Shown: positions 26,098 through 34,998, numbered from the stretch's first letter. The stretch is DNA of 64,000 nucleotides from an uncultured Clostridia bacterium (GCA_944392525.1 CALXXB010000001.1:4658-68657), one strand, 5' to 3'. The notes: a model not told the origin generated them from the sequence alone. Translations and numbers: made by a program.

Positions 26098-26425
26098 TGA
26101 TAAATTAAAAAAATTGTAAATATATAATCAAGCTAAAAATTATAAATGTTTTTGAAATATGTATAATTTTTTTGATTTTTTATGCACATTTATTGGAAAT
26201 GTATAAAAAATGTGATATTTTATATATATGAATATAAATTATAAAATTAGAAATATTGACATATAAAAATGTTAATTTAAAAACAAATAAAATTTTAGAA
26301 CAATTAACTTTATCATCAAGAGTATTAGCTGTACTTAAGGGATATTCAAATACAATTCTGAATATGCATATTTTAATATTTAAAATATAATAAGGCAAAA
26401 TAGTAATTTGTCGAGGGAGGTAAAA
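26098..26425. other. Gene-poor AT-rich gap
   Basis: No confident gene. A 44-codon open frame from TTG 26256 to TAA 26390 reads like protein (ILEQLTLSSRVLAVLKGYS) but has no ribosome binding site or known relative, and may be a gene remnant. Confidence 0.4.
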
Positions 26426-26614
26426 ATGAAAAATAATAAAGAGAAGATAACCTTTATATGTTTCTTAATTGCTTCAATATGTTTTTATATCGTATCTATA
26501 ATGAATTTTATTGATAATAATACTGGCACAGCAGTAACATTTTTATGTTTAGGTTCAGCATTCTTATGCTTATCATTTACTCATTTGAATAAAGATAAAA
26601 ACGATAAAGAATAA
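26426..26614 (+). CDS. Small two-TM membrane protein, 62 aa
   Basis: An unrecognised 62-residue protein with two hydrophobic segments (about 8-30 and 36-53) and a charged tail (NKDKNDKE). GGGAGG lies 5 bases before the ATG at 26426; an in-frame TTG at 26408 would put that site inside the gene. It sits 133 bases before the Xre regulator. Confidence 0.55.
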   Translation: MKNNKEKITFICFLIASICFYIVSIMNFIDNNTGTAVTFLCLGSAFLCLSFTHLNKDKNDKE

Positions 26615-26643
26615 TTAAATTACAAATATATAAGTAAAAATAA

Positions 26644-26686
26644 AATGCTTATTTACTAAGATAAATTTAAAATGTTAATAAGCATT
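26644..26686. repeat. 10-bp inverted repeat before the Xre regulator
   Basis: AATGCTTATT (26644-26653) pairs with AATAAGCATT (26677-26686) across 23 bases. It ends 3 bases before the -35 of the regulator and could be a terminator stem for the small membrane gene or a regulatory site. Confidence 0.45.
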
Positions 26687-26688
26687 GC

Positions 26689-26717
26689 TTGTAGCAACGG
26701 ACTGTTCTTTATATAAT
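26689..26717 (+). promoter_or_regulatory. Promoter of the Xre-type regulator
   Basis: TTGTAG (26689-26694), a 17-base spacer and TATAAT (26712-26717). Confidence 0.5.
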
Positions 26718-26747
26718 AGTTTTAGTAAAGAAAGGAGTTGTTGTAAA

Positions 26748-27266
26748 ATGTTAAAAGAAAATATTAAAGCAATAAGAAAATCAAAAGGACTTTCACAAGA
26801 AGAACTTGCTATAAAGTTAAACGTGGTTAGACAAACAATTTCTAAATGGGAACAAGGTTTATCTGTTCCTGATGCAGAAATGTTAATTACAATATCAGAA
26901 GTTCTTGAAACACCTGTAAGCACATTACTTGGAGAAAACATTTCTGAATCTAAACCTGATGATATAAAAGCAATTTCTGAAAAATTAGAGGTAATAAACT
27001 TACAACTATCACAAGGGAAAGAAAATAAAAGAAAAATAGCTCATTGGTTACTAATCTCATTATGTATAATTATAATAATTGTTTTCATATCTTTAATATT
27101 ATTAAATAGTCCATACTTAAATTGGGATTATAGTAATCCTGAAAATGCTGTTTTAGGAGTTGCTTTTCATTCTTTTGAATGGCTATTTATCAGGATAGCA
27201 CCGGTTATCTTTATGGGATTAATCATTGGGATTTTCTTAACTAGAAAGACTAAAAATATTATTTAA
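26748..27266 (+). CDS. Xre-family transcriptional regulator with C-terminal membrane segments
   Basis: A 172-residue protein. An N-terminal HTH_3 domain spans about 5-60 (SQEELAIKLNVVRQTISKWEQG), followed by a short linker and two hydrophobic segments (about 95-115 and 140-165). Membrane-tethered Xre regulators of this form are common in Clostridia. The start is the ATG at 26748 with AAAGGAG upstream; the open frame extends to 26685 but the -10 lies in that extension. It probably regulates itself or its small membrane neighbour; the target is unknown. Confidence 0.8.
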   Translation: MLKENIKAIRKSKGLSQEELAIKLNVVRQTISKWEQGLSVPDAEMLITISEVLETPVSTLLGENISESKPDDIKAISEKLEVINLQLSQGKENKRKIAHWLLISLCIIIIIVFISLILLNSPYLNWDYSNPENAVLGVAFHSFEWLFIRIAPVIFMGLIIGIFLTRKTKNII

Positions 27267-27298
27267 AAAACATTTAGATTATAAATTACAATTTATAC

Positions 27299-27336
27299 GG
27301 AGAATATTAAAATACTAATATTCTCCATTTTTTATC
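27299..27336 (+). terminator. Intrinsic terminator of the Xre regulator
   Basis: An 11-bp stem (27299-27309 with 27316-27326), then ATTTTTT. It is the last gene-related signal before the gene-free terminus region. Confidence 0.82.
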
Positions 27337-27514
27337 AAAACAGAAGAAGGGAAGAGGGGGGAGTACCTAATTTTCTAAAATAATAAAATAATTATAAAAT
27401 CAATTTACACTAATGATATATAGTAATTAAAAATAGACATAACTGGAAAACAATTTTTGGCTAGAATATTCTAAAGGAATAAATAATATAAAATCAAAAA
27501 TTATTATAATAAAT

Positions 27515-27558
27515 TTATAAAAATTTTGTGCAATGTTTAAATTGCAAAATTTTTATAA
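27515..27558. repeat. Long inverted repeat around copy 2 of the 15-base word
   Basis: The left arm (27515-27534) and right arm (27541-27558) pair over 18 bp with a 2-base TG bulge and a 6-base loop GTTTAA. The word ATTTTGTGCAATGTT occupies 27523-27537. No T-run or gene explains it as a terminator. Confidence 0.75.
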
Positions 27559-27934
27559 CAAACATTAAAATTTCAAAAGCTAAAATTTGAACAGTTAAAA
27601 TTATTTTCTTTAAAATCAGTTTTAAAATGAATTTATAATAATATGTAATTAATTTTAATTTATTAAATTTTTTATAACTTAATCTAATTGAAATTAATAT
27701 ACACTATAATAAAAAAACTAAAATTAAATATAGAAAAATAAATTCATAAATAGTTAATCAAATACATTAATAAGATTATAATTAATTAATCATTAAAATC
27801 GCTTTTAAAGCAATTTAATTATAAACTTAACAAGTTATATGTTTATATTATATAAAATATTGTAACAGATATATTTATAAATATGTAAAAATACTTAAAA
27901 ATGACTAAAAATCAATACTTTAAAAATATTACTA

Positions 27935-28060
27935 AAAAGTGCCAAAAAAGTGACGCACGAGAATCGATTTTAAGCCGTTTTAATTTTTTAGGTATATAGT
28001 TTGTTGTCGGTAAAACACGGCAAATATAGAGAAATAGGCGTTTTTGAGATTTTCCAAAAA
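27935..28060. other. Less AT-rich island with imperfect inverted repeat, possibly structured RNA or decayed repeat
   Basis: Between AT-only flanks lies a segment with GACGCACGAGAATCG, AAGCCGTTTTAA and GGTAAAACACGGCAAA. GCCGTTTTA near 27,974 pairs with TAAAACACGGC near 28,011 with a 2-base bulge. It does not match an RNA family I know. Confidence 0.4.
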
Positions 28061-28355
28061 AATAGTATAGTGTGACAAGAAAAATATATAATAGAAAAAG
28101 TTTCATAGATATAATTTTAAAATTAAAATAAATAAAATATTAATATAAGAAATTATATAGGTAAAATAAAAAATTGATTCTAAAGAGAGATAATAATATT
28201 GTTATAAGAAGTAATGTAGAAGTTTATAGTAGGAAAAGATATAATAAAAAACAAAGTATTATAATAGGAATATTAATAAGGAATAAATACTTAGAAGTAT
28301 TGAAATTAAAGAAGTAGAGGTTTATTAGTTATTGAATATTATCTTCCTATCTCTT

Positions 28356-28383
28356 TATGCGCAAAACTTTGATTTTGTGCAAT
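28356..28383 (+). other. dif: Candidate dif site (chromosome dimer resolution)
   Basis: An 11-6-11 layout: left arm TATGCGCAAAA (28356-28366), centre CTTTGA, right arm TTTTGTGCAAT (28373-28383). Compared with E. coli dif arms GGTGCGCATAA and TTATGTTAAAT, each arm matches at 8 of 11 positions. The inner 8 bases of each arm form an inverted repeat with one mismatch. It lies within 20 bases of the purine/pyrimidine flip and in the region where gene orientations converge. The inner ATAA/TTAT of classical dif is replaced by AAAA/TTTT, so binding by Xer needs testing. Confidence 0.55.
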
Positions 28384-28671
28384 GTTATATATTTATACTT
28401 ATTTGTTTTTTTCTTGCTTTTTATTCCCCCTATTCTTCTTTTTTATAAAATTAAAAGATATCTTTTGATTGTTAACTAATGATTTATATTTAATTTAATT
28501 TAATTTTATTTTATATAAAACTTAATAATAGCTCTTCTCAATTATTATTTAATTATCATTATATATTTCTTTTTATTTATCTTAAATAAATATTTTATTT
28601 TAAATTTAATAATTATATTTTCTTTATAAAAAAATATTTTTATTATCTTCCCCTATCTTATATTTAAGTTT

Positions 28672-28706
28672 AAAAAATAGAGAACAAATGATATTGTTCT
28701 CTATTT
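28672..28706 (-). terminator. Intrinsic terminator of rho
   Basis: A 13-bp stem (28675-28687 with 28694-28706) followed on the minus strand by a run of T. Confidence 0.8.
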
Positions 28707-28724
28707 AAAATATTTTATTATTAA

Positions 28725-30104
28725 TTATTTAAATCTTCTTAAATACGCATCCATTTTATCAATAAACTCATCATTATTTTTAGTTTGAGTCATTTGGCTA
28801 ATAACTTGTTCAGTTACATCAGCAACTGGCATACTGTTCATAGCTTTTCTTAAAGCAAATACAGTATCTTTCTCTTTTGGAGTAAGTAATAGGTCTTCCC
28901 TTCTAGTTCCAGACTTGTTAATATCAATAGCTGGGAAAATACGTCTTTCTGATAATTTTCTATCTAAGTGAACTTCCATATTACCTGTTCCTTTAAATTC
29001 TTCGAATATTACATCATCCATTCTACTTCCTGTGTCTATTAAAGCAGTTGCTAAAATTGTTAAACTTCCACCGAATTCAATATTTCTAGCTGCGCCAAAG
29101 AATTTTTTAGGTTTATGAAGTGCAGCAGGATCAATACCACCAGATAAAGTTCTTCCAGATGAAGGAATAACTAAGTTATAAGCTCTTGTTAATCTTGTAA
29201 TACTATCTAGCAATATAACAACATCTCTTCCGTGTTCAACTAATCTTTTTGCTCTTTCTAGAACCATTTCAGCTACTTTAACATGATGTTCTGGCAATTC
29301 ATCAAATGTTGAATGAATTACTTGTCCTTTTATAGAGCGTTTCATATCTGTTACTTCCTCTGGTCTTTCATCAATTAGAAGTACAATTAGTTCTACTTCT
29401 GGATTATTTTGACTAATTGAATTTGCAACTTTTTTAAGTAATGTAGTTTTACCAACTTTAGGTGGAGCAACTATCATACCTCTTTGCCCTTTTCCTATAG
29501 GACACATTAAATCTATAATTCTAGTAGCATAATCATTAGATACTGTTTCTAACTTTAATTTTTCAGTTGGAAATATAGGAGTTAACTCATCAAATCTTTT
29601 TCTCTTCATTGCTTTTTCAGGATGTTCTCCATTTACTTCACCAACAAATATCAAAGATGGAAATTTTTCGCCTTCTCTGAATCTTGAAATTCCTTTTATA
29701 ACATCTCCAGTATCAAGTTTAAATCTTCTTATTTGCACCATAGAAATATAAACATCTTTATCACTAGATAAATAATTATCTCCTCTTAAGAATCCATATC
29801 CATCTGGTAATATATCTAAGATTCCTTCAACTATTTCGTCACCTTCATTAGTTAATTTGTAATCAACTATAGGTTCTCCATTTTCATCATAGTGTCTTTC
29901 TGTAGTCTCTTTTTCATCTAATTCATCAAATTTATCATCCTTATTATTTACTTGTTCTTCTTCATGAGAAGTTTCTGAACTTGCTGTAACTTGTTTTAAA
30001 ACCGTAATTAAATCATCTTTTTTTAATTTTGATATATTTTTTATATTATGTTCTTTTGCTAACGCTTTTAACTGTGTTAGTGTCATTTCTTCTAAATCTA
30101 ACAT
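28725..30104 (-). CDS. rho: Transcription termination factor Rho
   Basis: A 459-residue Rho. The N-terminal helix bundle (about 1-45), an acidic linker (about 46-85) and the RNA-binding cold-shock-like domain ([11 protein letters not shown]) are followed by the hexameric ATPase with Walker [12 protein letters not shown] and the Q/R-loop region. It terminates transcripts by translocating along RNA. AGGAGGTATTT precedes the ATG. A leader of roughly 90 bases follows the promoter; Rho is often autoregulated there. It is the first gene on the leftward replichore after the terminus. Confidence 0.97.
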   Translation of the reverse strand: MLDLEEMTLTQLKALAKEHNIKNISKLKKDDLITVLKQVTASSETSHEEEQVNNKDDKFDELDEKETTERHYDENGEPIVDYKLTNEGDEIVEGILDILPDGYGFLRGDNYLSSDKDVYISMVQIRRFKLDTGDVIKGISRFREGEKFPSLIFVGEVNGEHPEKAMKRKRFDELTPIFPTEKLKLETVSNDYATRIIDLMCPIGKGQRGMIVAPPKVGKTTLLKKVANSISQNNPEVELIVLLIDERPEEVTDMKRSIKGQVIHSTFDELPEHHVKVAEMVLERAKRLVEHGRDVVILLDSITRLTRAYNLVIPSSGRTLSGGIDPAALHKPKKFFGAARNIEFGGSLTILATALIDTGSRMDDVIFEEFKGTGNMEVHLDRKLSERRIFPAIDINKSGTRREDLLLTPKEKDTVFALRKAMNSMPVADVTEQVISQMTQTKNNDEFIDKMDAYLRRFK

Positions 30105-30206
30105 AAATACCTCCTAAAAAATTATTTATAATAATATTTTTTGTTTAATTTTTGATACTGGGGAATTTTTAAACGAATTTAAATAAATATTAATAACAAC
30201 AAATAT

Positions 30207-30235
30207 ATTATAACATATTTTGGAATAATTTGGAA
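30207..30235 (-). promoter_or_regulatory. Promoter of rho
   Basis: On the minus strand, TTCCAA (30235-30230), a 17-base spacer and TATAAT (30212-30207) with an extended TGt. The -35 is weak. Confidence 0.45.
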
Positions 30236-30268
30236 TACATTTTTACAAAAAAATAAAAGGAATGCAAA

Positions 30269-30535
30269 TTACATTCCTTGATCTATATAAACTCTCTCGT
30301 TTGGATAATACATATCTAATTTTTCTCTTGCCATTTGTTCAATAAATTCTAATGAATCTACATTTTCTTTTTGTTCAGCAAGTTCTTCTTTAGTTTGAGT
30401 TTCATCTGCTATTTCTTGTGTTAATGTTTCAGTTTGTTCGCTATATTGATTTAAAGTCTTTTGTTGATTTATTATAGTAAATATTGCGTATGCAGCAATC
30501 AATAATATTATAAGTTTTTTATAAATCTTTTTCAT
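30269..30535 (-). CDS. divIC: Septum formation initiator, DivIC/FtsB family
   Basis: An 88-residue bitopic protein: a short basic cytoplasmic end, a membrane segment (about 7-24), a coiled coil (about 28-62) and the conserved end FIEQMAREKLDMYYPNE. DivIC works with FtsL in the division septum. Its place after yabP-yabQ matches the usual sporulation/division cluster of Firmicutes. Confidence 0.88.
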   Translation of the reverse strand: MKKIYKKLIILLIAAYAIFTIINQQKTLNQYSEQTETLTQEIADETQTKEELAEQKENVDSLEFIEQMAREKLDMYYPNERVYIDQGM

Positions 30536-30625
30536 AAGTTAATCTCTCCAATTCTAATGTACTAATCCATTTGGACGCTATAATTATATTATTCTACTTT
30601 TTTTAAAAAAATCCTTCTTATATTT

Positions 30626-31111
30626 TTAATTTTTTACATTATTTTCGATTTTTTTATTCTTTTTAGTAATTTTTATAAAATTGTTATATAAATTTGTAGA
30701 ACTTTTTCGTATATTTATAAAAATAAAAGAAATAGGTTTAAAGAATAATTTTTTTATAAATTTGAAAGGAATTAATATAACTCCAATAACTTTACTTATA
30801 ATCTTTTTCAAAAATGTTATTATAGTTACATTTATCTTTATCAAAAAAGAACTAAATATTAACATATATAATGTAATACCAACAGCTATTCCTAAAAACA
30901 TAAACAAACGAATTTCTCCATTGTTAAAGACAAACATAAAATATAATATGGAAAATCCTGTTAAAATCCAAAATAGGAAGTCCTCGATATAAGTTACAAA
31001 ATCACTTGTTTTAAATGATTTCCTAAGAATTCTAAAAATATCAAAAAGGATGCCAATAAGTACACCATTTGCTATAAAAATAAAAAATAAATATACTTGA
31101 TTCATAATCAT
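30626..31111 (-). CDS. yabQ: Spore cortex biosynthesis protein YabQ
   Basis: A 161-residue membrane protein matching YabQ: four hydrophobic segments in the first 100 residues, the GVLIGILFDIFRILRK loop (about 16-31), then a basic tail. YabQ sits in the outer forespore membrane and is required for cortex formation. AAGGAGA precedes the ATG. It follows yabP by 26 bases in the same operon. Confidence 0.88.
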   Translation of the reverse strand: MIMNQVYLFFIFIANGVLIGILFDIFRILRKSFKTSDFVTYIEDFLFWILTGFSILYFMFVFNNGEIRLFMFLGIAVGITLYMLIFSSFLIKINVTIITFLKKIISKVIGVILIPFKFIKKLFFKPISFIFINIRKSSTNLYNNFIKITKKNKKIENNVKN

Positions 31112-31137
31112 AGTAAATAATCTCCTTAAAGTAAAAT

Positions 31138-31437
31138 TTATTTAAAAATTTTACTAATTAAACTTCCTTTTGATTTTTCAGCATTCTTATTGTCACTATA
31201 ATTCATAGATGAAATATCTCCTTCTACAATTACTTCAGAAGTATCAATACTTAATTTATTAATTCTTAAAGATTCTCCTTTTATAGTTAATAATCCAAGT
31301 TCTGTTTCTATAATAACTACTTGGTCATCAAAACTTAAAACATCTAATACTCCAGAGACACTTAGCTTTCCTCTGTTTTCCAAAATAAGATTTTGAATTA
31401 CACTTGTTTGCTGAGTTTTTCTTTCATCAATAGTCAT
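31138..31437 (-). CDS. yabP: Sporulation protein YabP
   Basis: A 99-residue protein of the YabP/YqfC family, with the pattern ENRGKLSVSGVLDVLSFDDQ followed by IETELGLLTIKGE. The start is placed at the ATG at 31437, 8 bases after GGGAGG; another ATG two codons upstream is too close, and the long open frame to 31485 lacks a site. It forms a yabP-yabQ-divIC operon as in other spore formers. Confidence 0.88.
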   Translation of the reverse strand: MTIDERKTQQTSVIQNLILENRGKLSVSGVLDVLSFDDQVVIIETELGLLTIKGESLRINKLSIDTSEVIVEGDISSMNYSDNKNAEKSKGSLISKIFK

Positions 31438-31509
31438 TAGCATTACCTCCCTATTTTGTTTAACCACTAAAATATATATATTCAAAGTTTGTCTTATTTA
31501 GAACTCATT

Positions 31510-32472
31510 TTAAAAAATTAACTCATGTAATTCTTTTATATTCTCATCATCTATAATGCTTTTGAAAACAATAGAAATTTTAGTTTCTGAAATTTCAAAA
31601 TTCAATAATTCTAAATTCTTCTTCTTTATAAAGTCAATGATTTCTTTTATTAAATCAAAATTTCTTATAATTCCGTTACCTATAATTGATACTCGTGATA
31701 CCTCTTTTTTTATAATACTCTTTACTTTGTCTTCTTCAATTTTATCAGATATAACAGTTCCTTTTTCTTCATTAAAAGTTGATTTTGTTATAATAGGTAT
31801 TTTAAATTTTTCTCCTATCTCAACACATCTGTTATGAAGAACTTTTGCACCTTCACTTGATAATTGCATCATTTCTTCATAGGAAAGATTTTCTATTTTC
31901 TGTGCATTTTCTATTTTATTAGGGTCTGCTGTATATACACCATCTACATCTGAAAAAATATAACAATTTTTAGCATGCAATGCTGCTGCAATCGCCACCG
32001 CTGTTGTGTCAGAGCCTCCTCTACCTAGAGTTGTAATATCTAAATTTTCATCTATTCCTTGAAAGCCTGTTATAATTACTATTTTATTTTGATTTAGTTC
32101 CTTTAAAATTCTAGATGTATCTATTCTTATTATGTTAGCATTTTGATTGTTGTTATTAGTGAATATTCCAGCTTGCCACCCTGTTAAAGATATTGAAGGA
32201 TAACCCATATAGTTTAATAAAATGCTTAGTTTGGCAGTTGACATTTGCTCTCCACAACTAAGTAAAGCATCTAATTCCCTACTCGGTACATTACTAGACA
32301 GTTCTTTTGCTTCATTTATTAATTTGTCTGTTGTTTTTCCTTGAGCAGAAAGGACAACAACAACTCTATTCCCTTTGTCATATATTTTTGTAATTCTTTT
32401 TGCAACCAACTCTAATTTTTTATTATCAGCAACAGAACTGCCTCCAAATTTTAAAACCATTATTGTGTCCAT
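31510..32472 (-). CDS. lysC: Aspartate kinase with a single short ACT domain
   Basis: A 320-residue aspartokinase. The N-terminal KFGGSSVAD is the kinase signature, with GRGGSDTTA (near 155) and SDVDGVYTADP (near 180) also typical. The start is the ATG at 32472 after GAGGTGGAG. Monofunctional enzymes are usually 400-450 residues with two ACT domains; here only about 65 residues follow the kinase core (VSIIGNGII...), one ACT unit. It makes aspartyl phosphate for lysine, threonine and methionine, and for dipicolinate via the lysine branch. Feedback control may be reduced. Confidence 0.88.
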   Translation of the reverse strand: MDTIMVLKFGGSSVADNKKLELVAKRITKIYDKGNRVVVVLSAQGKTTDKLINEAKELSSNVPSRELDALLSCGEQMSTAKLSILLNYMGYPSISLTGWQAGIFTNNNNQNANIIRIDTSRILKELNQNKIVIITGFQGIDENLDITTLGRGGSDTTAVAIAAALHAKNCYIFSDVDGVYTADPNKIENAQKIENLSYEEMMQLSSEGAKVLHNRCVEIGEKFKIPIITKSTFNEEKGTVISDKIEEDKVKSIIKKEVSRVSIIGNGIIRNFDLIKEIIDFIKKKNLELLNFEISETKISIVFKSIIDDENIKELHELIF

Positions 32473-32552
32473 ATTTTTGCTCCACCTCTTTTTATAATAT
32501 AAAACCATTTTAAATTTAAATATGGTCTTCGTTATATTATATGTAAAAGCAA

Positions 32553-32580
32553 AGAAAAAAGAGATAGAATGCTCTACCTC
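32553..32580 (-). terminator. Intrinsic terminator of prfB
   Basis: On the minus strand GAGGTAGA (32580-32573) pairs with TCTATCTC (32568-32561, one G-T pair), followed by six T. Confidence 0.7.
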
Positions 32581-32591
32581 AAAAACTAATT

Positions 32592-33702
32592 TTATTTATT
32601 TTTTATATTATACTTAAGATAACTTTCTATAAAATCATCAATTTCTCCATCCATAACAGCTTCTACATTTCCTACTTCATAACCAGTTCTATGGTCTTTT
32701 ACCATCGTATATGGACAAAATACATATGAACGTATTTGACTTCCCCATGCTATATCTTTTTGTTCTCCTTGTAGGTCTTCAATCTTTTCTTTATGCTCTT
32801 TTTCTTTTAAATCAAGTAATCTAGACTTTAACATACGCATAGCTGTTTCTCTATTTTGTATCTGTGAACGTTCAGATTGGCAAGAAACAACAATATTTGT
32901 TGGAATATGTGTAATTCTTACTGCTGATGAAGTTTTGTTTATATGTTGTCCTCCTGCTCCTGATGCTCTATATGTGTCTACTCTTAAGTCGTCAGGATTT
33001 ATATCAATTTCTATATCATCCGTTATCTCTGGTAAAACCTCCACTGATGCAAATGATGTATGTCTTCTACCACCACTATCAAAAGGTGAAATTCTAACTA
33101 ATCTATGAATTCCTTTTTCTGATTTTAAATATCCATATGCGTTATCACCAATAACTTCAAATGTTACGCTTTTTAAGCCTGCCTCTTCCCCATCTAGATA
33201 GTCAAGTTCTTTTACTTCATAATTATTCTTATTTGCCCATCTAGTATACATTCTATAAAGCATTTCAGCCCAATCCTGAGATTCGGTTCCACCTGCTCCT
33301 GGATGTATTGTTACAATTGCATTATTTCCATCATATTTTTCTGATAGAAGACTTGCAAGTTCTAATTTTTCTGCTTTCTTTTCTAACTTTTTAGTATTTT
33401 TTATTATCTCTTTTTCTAACTCTTCATCATGTTCTAGATTAACAAGTTCTGTTAATTCTTTTAGGTTTTCTATTTCTGATTTTATTTCTTTAAAGTCATT
33501 ACATTTGGCTTTTAATTTTTTTATTTGTGATAATACTTTAGAAGATTTTTTACTGTCTTTCCAAAAATCTTCTTCTAAAGTTTGTTTCTCTAATTCATTT
33601 AATTCTTTTTCGCTATTTTCTATGTCAAAGAGATTCACCCAAATCTTTTATTTTTTCTTCGATAGTTTCTATCAATTTAGAATTTTCTTCTAAATCTAAC
33701 AT
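32592..33702 (-). CDS. prfB: Peptide chain release factor 2 with programmed +1 frameshift
   Basis: The gene starts at the ATG at 33702 (AGGAGTGATTG upstream). After 25 codons it reaches CTT TGA C (33630-33624), the classic RF2 autoregulatory frameshift site; skipping the T gives CTT GAC and continues to 32592. The full product is about 369 residues. The main frame contains the stop-codon-reading tripeptide in RISPFDS and the GGQ motif in SGAGGQHIN. A GGGTGAATCT stretch upstream may act as the internal Shine-Dalgarno stimulus. Low RF2 leaves the TGA unread and raises frameshifting, giving feedback. Confidence 0.95.
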
Positions 33703-33800
33703 TCAATCACTCCTATCTATCTTTATAATTATATACAAATATTACCATATACATACTTCTTTGTCAATTAGAAAAAAGATAACCGTATTTCAAATTTATA

Positions 33801-33830
33801 AAGCGCCTTCATGTTTAATGAAGGCGTTAA
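33801..33830 (-). terminator. Terminator of the sigma/anti-sigma operon
   Basis: CGCCTTCAT (33804-33812) pairs with ATGAAGGCG (33818-33826). The minus-strand tail is only moderately T-rich. Confidence 0.55.
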
Positions 33831-33837
33831 AGAAAAA

Positions 33838-34998
33838 TTATTTTTCTATTAGCTTTTCTTTTTGATTATTATAATTTATATATAAATCATCCAAATATTT
33901 TAATCCAACATCTAATGTCATTTTATATTCTTGCTCGTTTTCTGTTGTCCCTATATTTAATTCATTATATCTATTACCATTTTTATCTGATATGTATAAC
34001 ATTTTTTGTATTTTTTCTAAAAATTTGCTTGAATCCATATCTTTTCCATCTTTTATTAGTTTATCATATTCTTCAGATTTAAATATTAAATTAAGCCCTG
34101 TATCTGTTATGGTAATATTTTCAAATTCTATTCCTGGTATTTCATTTTCAGGTCTTAGTTCTACTGTGTTTCTTTCATAGAACTTATCTGGTACATCTAT
34201 TTGAAAATTCCATTTGGCATCACTTAAAGAAAAATCTTCTGCATTTACAAGTGAAGCTTCATTATTGCTTGTATCTAGGTCAACCATTGAAAAACCTGGA
34301 TCAAATAGTCTAATATATAGTTTTTTACTTTGTGGAAATTTATCTTTGGCTCTTAACGTTATATTCATATCAATTGTTCTATTTTCTTTGTTTACATCAC
34401 CTAGCGATATTCCACTACTTGAAGCTAGTTGTGTCGCAAATACATCTTTTTTATCATATTCTACCCCTAATTCTTTATAAGTAAATAATGTTACATTATC
34501 ATATTTAGTATTTTCTTCTCCTATGTGCATTCTGGAATGTATAGAATATATATTTTTATTTTCATCATAAATTGTAAATCCTGATGAAAACATTTGTGAA
34601 TCTACTTCTAGATTTTCATCAAATTTAAATGTTACATCTATATCTAGGCAGTCATCAGTAAGTAAAATAGAATTTAGTTTAATTCCGACTCCATCTTGTG
34701 TCAAATAATCCATATCTAAAACTTCCGCATAACCATCTTCTTTCATCTCTTTTAAAGTGCCTTTAGTTTCAGTACTTGGTAAATTTTTATATTCTTTAAA
34801 TTCAATATTCCATTTAATTTTTGCATAAATTTGTGTAGATATTACACCTGCTAATATTACAACTACAAATATTGCGGCAATATTTAATATTTTTCTTTTC
34901 ATATTAACCACTCCTTTCTCCTTAGAAAGAATTTGCTTATAGTTAGAATCTTTATTATACATATTTTCTAAATATTCTTTAAAAGAATTGTTAATCAT
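33838..34998 (-). CDS. Membrane-anchored anti-sigma-like protein (DUF4179 type)
   Basis: A 386-residue single-pass membrane protein: a cytoplasmic part of about 33 residues, a membrane segment (about 37-57) and a large extracytoplasmic beta-rich domain. This is the form of DUF4179-type anti-sigma proteins. Its start codon overlaps the end of the ECF sigma gene by 8 bases (AATAATGATTAA arrangement), a strong sign of translational coupling and a matched pair. It would hold the sigma factor at the membrane until an envelope signal releases it. The domain call is from overall form and context. Confidence 0.7.
   Translation of the reverse strand: MINNSFKEYLENMYNKDSNYKQILSKEKGVVNMKRKILNIAAIFVVVILAGVISTQIYAKIKWNIEFKEYKNLPSTETKGTLKEMKEDGYAEVLDMDYLTQDGVGIKLNSILLTDDCLDIDVTFKFDENLEVDSQMFSSGFTIYDENKNIYSIHSRMHIGEENTKYDNVTLFTYKELGVEYDKKDVFATQLASSSGISLGDVNKENRTIDMNITLRAKDKFPQSKKLYIRLFDPGFSMVDLDTSNNEASLVNAEDFSLSDAKWNFQIDVPDKFYERNTVELRPENEIPGIEFENITITDTGLNLIFKSEEYDKLIKDGKDMDSSKFLEKIQKMLYISDKNGNRYNELNIGTTENEQEYKMTLDVGLKYLDDLYINYNNQKEKLIEK

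Larger units (their letters stand above)
27337..28674. other. Gene-free replication terminus region
   Basis: A stretch of about 1.3 kb with no credible gene on either strand. Up to about 28,335 the plus strand is purine-rich; from about 28,340 it turns sharply pyrimidine-rich. Gene orientation changes at the same place. It holds two copies of ATTTTGTGCAATGTT, an 18-bp hairpin, a less AT-rich island (27,935-28,060) and the proposed dif. A 64-codon minus-strand open frame (27912-28106) covers the island but lacks a binding site and is not called. Confidence 0.75.

Noticed and set aside
26256..26390. 44-codon frame starting at TTG
   Set aside because: Reads like protein but lacks a ribosome site and relatives; kept only as a possible remnant.
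22741..27537. Mobile element bounded by copies of the 15-base word next to a recombinase
   Set aside because: The interval carries PBP1A and ordinary genes, and the recombinase is the chromosomal clostridial Xer type.
27912..28106. 64-codon minus-strand frame in the terminus
   Set aside because: No ribosome binding site or promoter and no recognisable domain; more likely non-coding structure.
28342..28368. Resemblance to B. subtilis dif (CTTCCTA ... TTATG)
   Set aside because: Spacing is four bases too short for an 11-6-11 Xer site; the overlapping element at 28356-28383 fits better.
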